A stretch of 64,000 nucleotides of DNA from Collimonas humicola (GTDB lineage: Bacteria; Pseudomonadota; Gammaproteobacteria; Burkholderiales; Burkholderiaceae_D). The notes beneath the pieces are model-generated. The model searched no databases. It worked only from the letters and a program-made list of their open reading frames with translations, and had not been told where the DNA came from. Below, in pieces: positions 27,025-36,200 of the stretch (positions within the stretch are counted from its first letter, which is position 1; each line of letters starts with the position of its first letter). The stretch spans positions 310,001 through 374,000 of the forward strand of contig NZ_JAGQEE010000005.1 in the NCBI RefSeq assembly GCF_018304945.1, in the 5' to 3' direction. Both the position numbers and the translations under genes were made by a program.

Positions 27025-27496
27025 CAACGCCTGATTCGGCGAGGCCCGCCTCGGAGCGGTCGCCCAGCAGGTAGCGCGGGCCGCTGCCGCGCCGTTGCGC
27101 CGTATCCTCAGGATTGTAGAGTGCGCACTTCTTGAGCGACAGGCAGCCGCAGCCTATGCACGAGGTGAGCTGGTCGCGCAGCGCGGTCAATGTGTCGATG
27201 CGCTGCTGCAGCAACGGTTGCCACGAGCGCGACAGGCGTTCCCAGTCCTGCTTGGTCGGGGTGCGCTGCAATGGCAGGGCAGACAAGGCCAGCCTGATTT
27301 CGTCCAGGCTTAGCCCTACCGTTTGCGCGACGCGGATGAAGGCGACCCGGCGCAGCACGTCGCGCGCGAACTGCCGTTGCCTGCCTGCTTCGCGCTTGCT
27401 GCCGATCAGGCCCTGCTCTTCATAGAAACGCAGTGCGCTGGCGGCGACGCCGGAGCGCTTGGCCAGCTCGCCGATGGTGATCAATTGATCGCTCAT
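27011..27496 (-). CDS. soxR: Redox-sensing transcriptional activator SoxR
   Basis: 161 residues, MerR family. Winged-helix DNA-binding region at the N-terminus (ITIGELAKRSGVAASALRFYEEQGLI), dimerisation helix, and the [2Fe-2S] cluster Cys113-x2-Cys116-x-Cys118-x5-Cys124 in CIGCGCLSLKKC with the E. coli SoxR spacing. It activates promoters when the cluster is oxidised by superoxide or redox-cycling compounds. Ribosome site GAGGGACATC. It is divergent from a questin-oxidase-like gene, with a promoter of MerR design between the two. Confidence 0.96.
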   Translation of the reverse strand: MSDQLITIGELAKRSGVAASALRFYEEQGLIGSKREAGRQRQFARDVLRRVAFIRVAQTVGLSLDEIRLALSALPLQRTPTKQDWERLSRSWQPLLQQRIDTLTALRDQLTSCIGCGCLSLKKCALYNPEDTAQRRGSGPRYLLGDRSEAGLAESGVVKPA

Positions 27497-27516
27497 GATG
27501 TCCCTCGAAATTCATG

Positions 27517-27547
27517 TTGACTTCAAGTTTACTTTAACTTTGATAAT
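27517..27547 (+). promoter_or_regulatory. SoxR-type promoter/operator with a 19-bp spacer
   Basis: TTGACT (-35, 27517-27522) and GATAAT (-10, 27542-27547) are separated by exactly 19 bases, the overlong spacing typical of promoters activated by MerR-family regulators. The spacer contains CTTCAAGTT with a partial inverted copy (TACTTTAAC), resembling the SoxR box CCTCAAGTTAACTTGAGG; 6 of 9 dyad positions pair. It drives the plus-strand gene at 27579. Confidence 0.65.
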
Positions 27548-27578
27548 CGGGTCGTCATATTAATTTCGAGGCTACGCA

Positions 27579-28610
27579 ATGAGCGAACTGATCCAAGACC
27601 TTGCACTCCAGCAGCTGCTCGACGCCAACGGCCGTTTTGCGCTGAACGGCAAAGGCACCACCAATCATTGCCCGATGGCGCTATGCGCGCTTGCCGCCAT
27701 GGGGGCGCCGCCGGCGCGCCTGCATGAATTCTTCGAGCAGTGGGAGCGTCGTTTTGCGCTGCCGGAGGCGCCGTCCGGCTTGCGCATCGCACGCGAATCG
27801 TGGCCGGCATATATCAGCCAGGCTGACGCGTTCGCCGCCTTGCGCCTGTGTTTCCAGGAGTGGATGATGGAAGAAGGGCCGGATGCGGTGATCGGGCAGG
27901 TTTTCAGCCGGCTGCCGTTTGCGCCGGCCAGCGGCGCATTTCACGCGGTAATCCGGCTTGCCTATGGATTGGAAGCGATGCACGACGGTGAAATCGCTGC
28001 CGGCCTGGCCGCGCTGGTCAGCGGCAATCTGCCGATCGAGATCGCCGTTGACGAGCATCGCGTGGCAGCCTCCGTCGGCGCCGGCCTTGCCAGCCTGTCG
28101 GCAGCCTTGCAGGGCGCCGTATTCAAAGGCGACATGATTACCGCCCGCCTGCGCGCGGTGGCGCTGGATCCGCTGTTCCGCTCGGCGCTGCCGGCGCCGC
28201 CCAGGCTGACGCCGCTCAGCACCATGCTGCTGGACGATATGGCGCGCGTGGCGATCCAGTTGTATTGGCAAACAAATAATTTCACCGCCATGCATATGGT
28301 GACCGGCCTGCACGCGGTACGCCGCGTTTTCAGCCATTTGCCGGAACAGCTCGCAGAGGGTCTGCTGCCGGACTTGTGGCAGGCCTTCTGCGCCGCCTAT
28401 GTATCGATCGGGGCGCCGCCGCTTGCAGAGGGCAAGGGCCATGCCCTGGCGGACGGCGCCGATCCCTGGCCGCAGCTGTTCAGGCTGGCGCTGTCATCCG
28501 ATGACGATCATGACATCAAGACCGTGTACACCTGCTACTGCGAAAACCTGCGGGCGCCGTCGCTCCTGTATTCGGCCGCCGCGGCGCGAAGGGTGCGGCA
28601 TCTGAGTTGA
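27579..28610 (+). CDS. Questin oxidase family protein (DUF4243)
   Basis: 343 residues, cytoplasmic, mostly helical. The opening LLDANGRFALNGKGTTNHCPMALCALAAMGAP, the HGEIAAGLAALV-like HDGEIAAGLAALVSGN segment and the C-terminal FTAMHMVTGLHAVRRVF with HDIKTVYTCY match the questin-oxidase-like family (PF14027). The founding fungal enzyme opens the anthraquinone questin in a Baeyer-Villiger-like step; bacterial members are uncharacterised. Ribosome site CGAGG. Its divergent partner is soxR and its promoter has SoxR architecture, so oxidative or quinone induction is likely. Confidence 0.82.
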   Translation: MSELIQDLALQQLLDANGRFALNGKGTTNHCPMALCALAAMGAPPARLHEFFEQWERRFALPEAPSGLRIARESWPAYISQADAFAALRLCFQEWMMEEGPDAVIGQVFSRLPFAPASGAFHAVIRLAYGLEAMHDGEIAAGLAALVSGNLPIEIAVDEHRVAASVGAGLASLSAALQGAVFKGDMITARLRAVALDPLFRSALPAPPRLTPLSTMLLDDMARVAIQLYWQTNNFTAMHMVTGLHAVRRVFSHLPEQLAEGLLPDLWQAFCAAYVSIGAPPLAEGKGHALADGADPWPQLFRLALSSDDDHDIKTVYTCYCENLRAPSLLYSAAAARRVRHLS

Positions 28611-28687
28611 TTTGCGACGGCGGATTCATGGTAAATTCGACCTGAATTCTTTAACCGGCTGCCGTGCCCAGCTTTGGATCCGCCGCA

Positions 28688-29146
28688 ATGATCGACGCCA
28701 TACAATCAGTTGAATCCCATGACCTTGAGCAGCTGCGCCAGTTCACGGAAAGCATCATCGTCGCCGAGAAGCTCGCCAGCGATCCCGTCCTGCAAGCGGA
28801 GCTGATCCATAACGTCCATCAGAACCTCGACTGGTGGCTGGCGAACCAAGAGCATTGCTGCCATCTCAAATACACCCGCGACGGCCGGATAGTCGCCGTG
28901 GTGCTGGTCAAGAATTTCTGGAATCTGTGTAGCTTGTTCGTCACGCCCGAGCTGCAACGCCAGGGCATAGGCCGCGCATTGACGCTGGCGGCGATCCAGC
29001 AATGCCGCGCCTTGAGCGAACGGCCTGCGATCCGCCTCAACTCGGCCCCCAATGCCGTGGCCTTCTATGCGGCCCTGGGATTCCTGCCGGCGGAAAGCAG
29101 CAGAACGCTGCCGCCCGGATTCCGCGCCATGGCGTTGCGATTGTGA
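28688..29146 (+). CDS. GNAT-family N-acetyltransferase
   Basis: 152 residues from the ATG at 28688; a GTG at 28664 is an alternative. The acetyl-CoA binding pattern is LFVTPELQRQGIGRALTLAAIQQ (about 80-102), followed by RLNSAPNAVAFYAALGFLPAES, standard for GNAT. The N-terminal half is less conserved. Substrate unknown. It follows the questin-oxidase-like gene by 77 bases on the same strand and may share its transcript, but this is not shown. Confidence 0.85.
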   Translation: MIDAIQSVESHDLEQLRQFTESIIVAEKLASDPVLQAELIHNVHQNLDWWLANQEHCCHLKYTRDGRIVAVVLVKNFWNLCSLFVTPELQRQGIGRALTLAAIQQCRALSERPAIRLNSAPNAVAFYAALGFLPAESSRTLPPGFRAMALRL

Positions 29147-29204
29147 GCGGCCTCTGATCCCTGCATCATGCTCATTGCCGAACTAAACCGAGAGGAGTGC
29201 TGAG

Positions 29205-29729
29205 TTGAGCGAAAAACCGACGTCAAAGAATGCCGAGGGCGTATTCGAACCCTTCCATGTCAGCCGCGTGCCCTGGGTGGAATTCTCACGCGGCGAGCGC
29301 TTCGGCCTGCGTTACAAGCACCTCAGCTCGTTTGGCGGCGCCTCGCAGATTGGCGTTTCGATGGAGGTGCTGGAACCTGGCAGGCAAGCCAACCAGTCGC
29401 ACTACCATTTGCTGGAAGAGGAGCATGTCTTCGTCCTGGAGGGCAGTTTGACGCTAGAACTGGGCGCCCAGGTTTATGAACTCTCTGCCGGGCATTACGT
29501 TTGTTTCCCCGCCGGCCAGAAAGTCGGCCATGCCATGATCAATCGCAGCCCGGCGCCATGCCGCTACCTGGTGTTCGGCAATTCTCATGCGGGCGATGTA
29601 GCGGTATTTCCCGAGACCGGGCGGGTGGACGTGAAGCTGATGGGAGAAGGCTATCGCAAGTCAGCCGTGATTGCGTACTGGGAAGGCGTCGATGTCGGGC
29701 AGCAGGCGCGGCCCGACGAAACCGCTTAG
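29205..29729 (+). CDS. Cupin-domain protein
   Basis: 174 residues with a TTG start supported by GAGAGGAG. A single cupin barrel: motif 1 is in QANQSHYHLLEEEHVFVLEG (His-x-His replaced by His-Tyr-His) and motif 2 in GHYVCFPAGQKVGHAMIN. Members bind a divalent metal and range from isomerases to storage or regulatory proteins; no partner gene defines its job. Convergent with the small exported protein at 29734, only 4 bases apart. Confidence 0.85.
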   Translation: MSEKPTSKNAEGVFEPFHVSRVPWVEFSRGERFGLRYKHLSSFGGASQIGVSMEVLEPGRQANQSHYHLLEEEHVFVLEGSLTLELGAQVYELSAGHYVCFPAGQKVGHAMINRSPAPCRYLVFGNSHAGDVAVFPETGRVDVKLMGEGYRKSAVIAYWEGVDVGQQARPDETA

Positions 29730-29733
29730 AACG

Positions 29734-30024
29734 TCAGCATTTCGCAAAGAACATCTTGGTCTTTGCATCCTTGCGTTCCTTGTCTATCCATTCCTTGGTC
29801 TGCACCGGGCTTTGCTGCAAGCCGGCATGGCCTTTGCGCGCCACCCGTTCGTCATCCATGCGGTCGAGTTCCTGCACGCGTTCTTGCAAGCGCCGGCATT
29901 CTTCGCTGGCGCCGGGTTTTGCATTGTCCAGCGAGGCGCGCGCACCGTTATCCTGGGCATGGGCGACGGAAAGGCCGGCTGAAGCCAGCAGCATGGCGAT
30001 GGCGAAGGATTTTTTAATTGTCAT
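29734..30024 (-). CDS. Small exported hypothetical protein
   Basis: 96 residues with a clear signal peptide (MTIKKSFAIAMLLASAGL, cleavage near AHA-QDN). The mature part is charged and helical, RLQERVQELDRMDDERVARKG, with two Cys (CRRLQ and the C-terminal Cys) that could pair. I do not recognise a family beyond small betaproteobacterial periplasmic proteins. Upstream on the same strand, 81 bases away, is the YXWGXW protein. Confidence 0.65.
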   Translation of the reverse strand: MTIKKSFAIAMLLASAGLSVAHAQDNGARASLDNAKPGASEECRRLQERVQELDRMDDERVARKGHAGLQQSPVQTKEWIDKERKDAKTKMFFAKC

Positions 30025-30105
30025 GTCTGTCCTTGAGTCCTGTATATATTGAAATTGAAGGGCAGCCGGCCTGGTGCGTCAGCCTTGCCGGGTTGCCGGA
30101 AAAAA

Positions 30106-30495
30106 TCAGCGATGGCGGTGATCGTTGCCGCGCCGATGATCGCGCCGCTGGTCATGGCGTCTGCCATGATGACCGCCGCCGTGCTGCCAGCCGCCGCGAT
30201 GCAGTTCCCAGCCGTTGCGGCCGTGCTGCCATTGCGGCCGGTCGTAGCGATAGCCGTTGCGCGCCCTTTCCCAGTGTCCGCCAGCCCAGACATGGCGCCG
30301 GCCATCCCAGTTCCAATAGCCTGGCGCCCACAGGTAGCCGACGCGCGGCGGCGGCACGCGCTCATAGCGCGGCGGCGGTGGCGGCGTGCCGATGATGATG
30401 TTGACGCCGATTTGCGCCATTGCCTGGGCCGGCAGCAGAGCGGCCGCGCCGACCGCGGCTAGCGCGAGTGCGCAGAGAATACGTTTCATAGTCAT
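30106..30495 (-). CDS. YXWGXW repeat-containing exported protein
   Basis: 129 residues: signal peptide (about 1-27, cut near AMA-QIG), a Pro-rich run, then the Trp-rich repeats YLWAPGYWNWDGRRHVWAGG and HWERARNGY that define the YXWGXW family, and a His/Arg/Gly-rich tail (GGHHGRRHDQRRDHRRGN). Family members are common in Burkholderiales and are periplasmic or outer-membrane associated with unknown function; the His-rich tail could bind metal. Confidence 0.85.
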   Translation of the reverse strand: MTMKRILCALALAAVGAAALLPAQAMAQIGVNIIIGTPPPPPRYERVPPPRVGYLWAPGYWNWDGRRHVWAGGHWERARNGYRYDRPQWQHGRNGWELHRGGWQHGGGHHGRRHDQRRDHRRGNDHRHR

Positions 30496-30770
30496 TTTCC
30501 CGTATTGTTCGATCGAGGGTCACTATACCTGGGATTGTTTAAGCGCCAAGTAATGATGCAATTAATTACATTCAAGTCTGTTCCGATGGCGCATCTGTCG
30601 ATGCCTGGCGCCGGGCGCAAAAGGCTTGGCGCGCCTGGCCTATCTGGGTAACATGGTCGGCGCCGGCAGCTCCCTGCCTGCCGCAGCGCTGCTGGTCTGC
30701 GCCGGATCGTTTCGCTCTGGCAGCCGGCTCCAGCATCGTTTGCGCCACTGCGCTCATACGAAAGACCGCC
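30496..30770. other. Intergenic region, nothing recognised
   Basis: About 275 bases between divergent genes. Short frames on the minus strand lack family motifs and ribosome sites. It must hold the promoters of the YXWGXW gene and of the VOC-like gene, but I see no confident elements. Confidence 0.3.
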
Positions 30771-31439
30771 ATGCTGCATAGCTGCATTGACCACCTTGTG
30801 ATCACCGCGCCTTCATTGGCGGAAGGAACTGCATACGTACAGCAGGTGCTCGGCGTCGCGCTTCAGGCCGGCGGCGAACATCCGCGCATGGGCACCCATA
30901 ATGCTCTGCTGCGGCTGGGCGAAGGGCTGTTTCTGGAAGTGATTGCGGTGAACCCGGAGGCGCCGCCGCCGGCGCGGCCGCGCTGGTTCCAGCTTGACCG
31001 GATCACGCCCGAAGCCCGGCCGCGCCTGGCGACCTGGGTCGCGCGCACCAGCGACATTGCTGCCGCATCCGCTGCATCCGCCGTCGCGCTGGGGCCGATT
31101 GTGCCGATGACGCGCGGCCAGCTGCATTGGCTGATCACGATTCCTGACGACGGCAGCCTGCCGATGCAGGGCATCGCCCCGACGCTGATCGAATGGCAAG
31201 CCCAGCCGCATCCGGCCAGCAGGCTGCCTGACCTGGGTTGTTCCTTGCTGGGCCTGGAGGCCGACCTGGCGCCTGCCGATGCGGAGCAGCTCAGCAACAT
31301 GCTGGCGCTGAACGCTTTCCACGGAGTGTTTTCCGTGAACCTTATCGGTCCAGGCATGGCGCCTCGCCTGACGGCGTATATCCAGACGCCAGCCGGGGTG
31401 CGCCGGCTTGGTCCTCCCGCAAGTGTCATCCCTGTGTAA
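30771..31439 (+). CDS. VOC/glyoxalase-like domain protein
   Basis: 222 residues. The N-terminal CIDHLVITAPSLAEGTAYVQQVLGV with GGEHPRMGTHNALLRLGEGLFLEVIAVNP is the glyoxalase-like (PF13468 type) pattern: His5 and the Glu in LEVIAV would be metal ligands of a VOC fold. The second half is more divergent. Members are mostly uncharacterised. Single gene; the next gene downstream starts over 600 bases away. Confidence 0.82.
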   Translation: MLHSCIDHLVITAPSLAEGTAYVQQVLGVALQAGGEHPRMGTHNALLRLGEGLFLEVIAVNPEAPPPARPRWFQLDRITPEARPRLATWVARTSDIAAASAASAVALGPIVPMTRGQLHWLITIPDDGSLPMQGIAPTLIEWQAQPHPASRLPDLGCSLLGLEADLAPADAEQLSNMLALNAFHGVFSVNLIGPGMAPRLTAYIQTPAGVRRLGPPASVIPV

Positions 31440-31469
31440 TTTTCCCCGTGTATATTCCTTGTTTTGTTG

Positions 31470-31488
31470 TAATGATAATAATTTATTC
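31470..31488. promoter_or_regulatory. Fur-box-like sequence
   Basis: GTAATGATAATAATTTATT resembles the Fur consensus (AATGATAATxATT core). It lies just after the VOC gene and about 590 bases before the RND operon, so its target is unclear. AT-rich chance similarity cannot be excluded. Confidence 0.35.
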
Positions 31489-32072
31489 ATACGGCAAAGC
31501 GTCGCTTCACATGTCAGTCTGAGGGTATTCCTGGCCTGTCAGGATTTTGTCAGCTTCCATTCAGGCTTTTGACAGGATAGCTCTGTAGCCTGTAGCAGTC
31601 CCAGTTTGGGGCCACGTGCAGAGCGCGGTAAAAGGCGTTCGCATGTGTCAGGTTTTCCGCGAACTGCTGGTTGGCGGCTGATTGAGATCAACGGGTATTC
31701 ACTGGCGCTGCTTCGATGTTTAAAAATTCTCTATTGCTAAGGCGCCAGGCCCCTGTGCTTTCAATGCTGTCGGCGCCGCTGGCCGGGCAGCTTGCGGCGC
31801 ATCTGCTTGGCCTGCTTGAAAAGAGCGGCTGCGCTGACGTGCCGAAATTCTCTTTGGTCAAGACTCCCGCAGATCCCAGTCCCTGATATTCCCGGTCCGG
31901 AACGCCGGCACTGCGCGCTGTACATGTTGCCGGCGCGGTTTGCCTGCCGCGCCGGATTAAGCCGGATCCGCCAGCGCTGGCCGCATCCGTTGCCAATAAA
32001 TAGTATCCCGCCTTTGCAAAAGCTCAGCTTGCGGGATGACGTGAAAACCGATCTTCCAATACGAGCATCATC
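31489..32072 (+). other. Long upstream region of the RND operon
   Basis: About 580 bases with no established gene. It contains one short frame (31716-31886, listed separately). No clear promoter pair or terminator was found by eye. The region upstream of the adaptor gene has no strong ribosome site. Confidence 0.3.
31716..31886 (+). CDS. Possible small ORF upstream of the RND operon
   Basis: ATG at 31716, 56 residues, MFKNSLLLRRQAPVLSML at the start, then a hydrophobic stretch around APLAGQLAAHLLGLLEKSG. I do not recognise it and no good ribosome site precedes it. Some metal-efflux operons carry a small leader gene, which is the only reason to list it. Confidence 0.2.
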   Translation: MFKNSLLLRRQAPVLSMLSAPLAGQLAAHLLGLLEKSGCADVPKFSLVKTPADPSP

Positions 32073-33236
32073 ATGAAAAATAATCTCTTGCAACGCCAGC
32101 CCCTTGCGATCGTTGCCGTCGCCACGCTGATTGCCGGCGCCATCGCTTTCGTCGCCTTCGGCCATCAGGGCAAGGCCGCTGCCGCTGAAGCCGGCGCTGC
32201 CGCCGACCCTAATTTCATCAGGCAGGGCGCGCGCATCACGATTCCGGAACATTCGCCGCTGCGCTCGCGCGTGGCCGTGCAAACCGTCGCCTCGCTGGAT
32301 GCCACCCATGCGCTGGAACTGCCGGCGCAGGTGGAAGCCGATCCTGGCCGCACCATCAATATCCTGCCGCCGGTGGCCGGCAAGGTGCTGGAACTGAAGG
32401 TCGGCCTGGGCGATCATGTGCGCAAAGGGCAGTTGCTGCTGGTGATGACCTCGGGGGATTTTGCCCAGGCTACGTCCGACCTGCAAAAGGCACGCGATAC
32501 GCTGCAGCTCACCAAACGCGTGCTGGACCGCCAGCGTGGCGTGCAGCAGGCCGGGGCCGGGGCCGCCAAGGACCTGGAGCAATCGGAAAGCACCTATGTG
32601 CAGGCGCAGGCTGAATTCGCCCGCGCCGATACCCGTCTCAAATCGCTCAGCGCCAGCGGCGCCAGCGCCGCCGACAGCGGCGGCCAGCGTCTCAACCTGG
32701 TAGCGCCAAGCTCCGGCAGCATCACGGTGCTGTCGATAGGCGCCGGGCAGTCGGCCAACGATCCGAATGCGGTCCTGATGACCATCGCCAACCTGGACAA
32801 TGTCTGGATCACCGCCAGCGTGCCGGAAAACATGCTGTCCGCAGTCAAGAAGGGACAGGCGGTGAACATCAGCCTGCCAGCCTATCCGGGTGAGAAGTTC
32901 CGCGGCAACGTGTCGTTTGTCAGCGATGTACTGCAGCCGGATACGCGGCGGGCGCTGGTGCGCATCAGCGTGCCGAACGGCGACGGCAAGTTCAAGCCCA
33001 ATATGTTCGCCAACGCCTCGTTTGCGGTGGCGCAGTCCGCGGCGCCGGTGGTGCCGCCATCGGCCTTGCTGATGAATAATGAAAACACCACGGTGTTCGT
33101 CGAGGTGGCGCCATGGACCTTCGAACGGCGCACCATCGAAACCGGCAACCAGGAAGACGGCAGCGTGCGGATCCAGAAGGGTCTGCTGGTCGGCGATCGC
33201 GTAGTGATCAAGGGCGGAGTGCTGCTCAATGATTAA
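32073..33236 (+). CDS. Efflux RND periplasmic adaptor subunit (CzcB/HlyD type)
   Basis: 387 residues. N-terminal membrane anchor or signal (about 12-30), barrel-sandwich lipoyl halves (VEADPGRTINILPPVAGKVLEL and LVAPSSGSITVLSIGAGQS), a coiled-coil hairpin between them (about 130-195, rich in Gln/Ala/Glu), and the beta-barrel segment VWITASVPENMLSAVKKGQAV. It bridges the RND pump to the outer-membrane channel. First gene of a three-gene pump operon; its stop overlaps the pump start by 8 bases. The His-rich N-terminal domain of classical CzcB is absent. Confidence 0.92.
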   Translation: MKNNLLQRQPLAIVAVATLIAGAIAFVAFGHQGKAAAAEAGAAADPNFIRQGARITIPEHSPLRSRVAVQTVASLDATHALELPAQVEADPGRTINILPPVAGKVLELKVGLGDHVRKGQLLLVMTSGDFAQATSDLQKARDTLQLTKRVLDRQRGVQQAGAGAAKDLEQSESTYVQAQAEFARADTRLKSLSASGASAADSGGQRLNLVAPSSGSITVLSIGAGQSANDPNAVLMTIANLDNVWITASVPENMLSAVKKGQAVNISLPAYPGEKFRGNVSFVSDVLQPDTRRALVRISVPNGDGKFKPNMFANASFAVAQSAAPVVPPSALLMNNENTTVFVEVAPWTFERRTIETGNQEDGSVRIQKGLLVGDRVVIKGGVLLND

Positions 33237-36200
33237 CAAGATCGTTCGTTATTGCCTGCAAAAGCGTTATGCGGTGATCCTGGTGGTGCTGATGGTGACC
33301 CTGTTCGGCTATTACTCGTGGACGCGGATGGCGGTGGAAGCCTATCCTGAACTGTCCGACGTCACCGCCCAGGTCACGACCCAGGCGCCCGGCCTCGCAG
33401 CCGAAGAAGTGGAGCAGCAGATCACCATCCCTCTGGAGCGCCAGCTGAGCGGTACGCCTGGCCTGGTGCACATGCGCTCGTCCAGCACTTTCGGCTTGTC
33501 GCTGATTACCTTGACGTTCAAGGATGGCGCCGAGGATTACTGGGAGCGCCAGCGCGTCACCGAACGCATGACCCAGGCCGCGCTGCCGGCCGGCATCACG
33601 CCCAGCCTGGATTCGGTGACCAGCGCCGCCGGAGAAATTTACCGCTATACCCTGGAATCCGACAGCAAGAACCTGATGGAGCTGTCCGAGATCCAGCGCT
33701 GGATCGTGATCCCGGAATTGCAGCAGGTTCCGGGCATTGCCGAAGTCGGCAATTTCGGCGGCCTGACCATGGAATACCAGCTGGAAGTAGACCAGCAGCA
33801 GCTGCAGCGCTTCGGCGTTTCGCTGTCAGATGTCACCACCGCGATCAACAGCAATAACGCCAACGCCGGTGGCAGCCGCATTACCCGCGGCGAGCAGGGC
33901 TATGTGGTGCGCGGCATCGGCCTGATGCGCAGCCTGACCGATCTCGGCAACGTGGTGGTCAAGCAGTCCGGCGGCGTGCCGGTGCTGGTGCGCGATCTCG
34001 GCAAGCTGCAGTACAGCCACCAGGAGCGGCAGGGCATCCTGGGCAAGGACCGCAATCCCGACACCATCGAAGGCATCGTCAAGCTGCTGAAATACCAGAA
34101 CGCTTCGGAAGTGATCAAGGACGTGCACGCCAAGGTCGCGCAGCTGCAAAAGCAGCTGGCGCCGATGGGCGTCAAGATCGTGCCCTACATCGACCGCGAC
34201 GACCTGATTGAGCTGACCATCCACAAGGTCGGCCATACCGTGCTCGAAGGCATCGGCCTGGTGTGCATCGTCCTTATCCTCTTTCTCGGCAGCCCGCGCA
34301 GCGCGCTGGTGGCGGCGGTGACGATTCCGCTGGCGTTGGTGGCGGTGTTCATCATGATGTACCTGACCAAGATGCCGGCCAACCTGTTCTCGCTGGGCGC
34401 GATCGACTTCGGCATCATTGTCGACGGCGCCATCGTGGTCACCGAAGCGGTCCTGCGGCGGCGCGAAGCCAAGCCTGAGGCGGAGCTGAGCGAGACCGAT
34501 GTGCGCGACGCCACCACCGAGGTGATACGGCCGATTTTCTTCGCCACCCTGATCATCATCGTCGCCTATCTGCCGCTGTTCGCTTTCGAGCGCGCCGAAG
34601 GCAAGCTGCTGTCGCCGATGGCGTTTACCGTCAGCTACGCGCTGATCGGCGCGCTGGTGTGCAGCATCGTGCTGGTACCCGGCCTGGCTTACATGGCCTT
34701 GCACAAACCGCGCCGGATTTTCCATAACAAGCCGCTGGAGTGGCTCAGCGCCGGCTATCGCAAGACCCTGGGGCGGCTGCTGGCCAATCCCGCGGTGTCA
34801 TACGGCCTCGGCGCGCTGGCGCTGGCCGGCGTGATCGTCCTGGGCGCGGCTACCGGCAGGGAGTTCATGCCGAACATGGATGAAGGCACCCTGTGGCTGC
34901 AAGTGCAGATGCCGTCCGGCCTGTCGCTGGAAAAGGGCAGCGAGATGGCCAGCGAGCTGCGCCGCACCTTGCTGGAATTCCCGGAGGTGTCGTATGCCGT
35001 GACCCAGCTCGGCCGCAGCGACGACGGCACCGATCCCTGGACCCCTTCGCACATGGAAGTGCCGGTCGGGCTGAAGCCGTACAGTACATGGGCCAACGGC
35101 GAGACCAAGGAACAGTTCGTGCACAAGTTGAACCAGCGCCTGTCTCAACTTCCAGGCTTTTCGATCGGCATCAGCCAGCCGATCAGCGACGGCGTCAACG
35201 ATGCAGTCGGCGGCGCCCACAGTCCGCTGGTGATCCGCGTGTACGGCGACGATTTCAAGGAATTGCGCCGCATCGGCGAACAGATCGTCACGGTGCTCAA
35301 GCAGGTCAGGGGCACGGCCGACGTAGCCATCTTCCAGGAGCCGCCGGTGCCGCAGGTGGCGATCGATATCGATCGCGCCGCCGCCGCGCGGCTGGGGATC
35401 AATGTCGCCGATATCGCCGCCCTGATCCAGACCGGCATCGGCGGCGCTCCGGTCACGCAGCTGTATGTGGCGGACCGGGTGCACAACGTCACGGTGCGCT
35501 TCGCCAAGAACAGCCGCAATAGTCCGGAGGCGCTCGGCAACCTGTTGCTGACCACGGCCAGTGGCGCGCGTATTCCGCTGTCGCAGGTGACCCATATCCG
35601 CACCACCACCGGCGAGAGCACGATCGCCCATGAAAACACGCACCGCCAGCTGACCGTGCGCCTGGATTACGCCGATCGCGACCTGCTTTCCTATTACCAG
35701 GAAGCGCAGGTCCAGGTGGCGCAGAAAGTGAATTTCGACAAAGCCAGCTATCGCCTCGAATGGGCCGGTCAGTTCGAGAACCAGGAGCGCGCGCAGTCGC
35801 GCCTGATCCTGGTGTTCGGCCTGGTGCTGGGCCTGATGGCGGTGATCCTGTACGCCGGCTTCGGCAAGTTGCGGCAAGCGCTGCTGATACTGGGCGTGGT
35901 GCCGCTGGCGGCGCTGGGCGGCCTGATTGCGCTGCGTGTCACCAACGGCACCATCAACGTCGCCACCGGGGTCGGTTTCATCGCCTTGTTCGGGGTGGCG
36001 GTGCAGAACGGCATTATCATGGTTTCCAACATCAACCGCGTGCGGCGCCAGGGCATGGCCTTGCGGGATGCCGTGCTGGCAGGGGCGTTCGAGCGATTCC
36101 GGCCGGTGCTGATGACGGCTACGGTCGCTTCGGTCGGCATGCTGCCGGCGGCGTTGGCGACCGGGGTCGGCACCGACGTCCAGCGCGGCTTGGCGACGGT

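Noticed and set aside
31761-33239. Minus-strand frame of 492 codons across the RND adaptor gene
   Set aside because: Shadow frame with a His/Gln/Arg-rich mix; the plus-strand adaptor is unambiguous.
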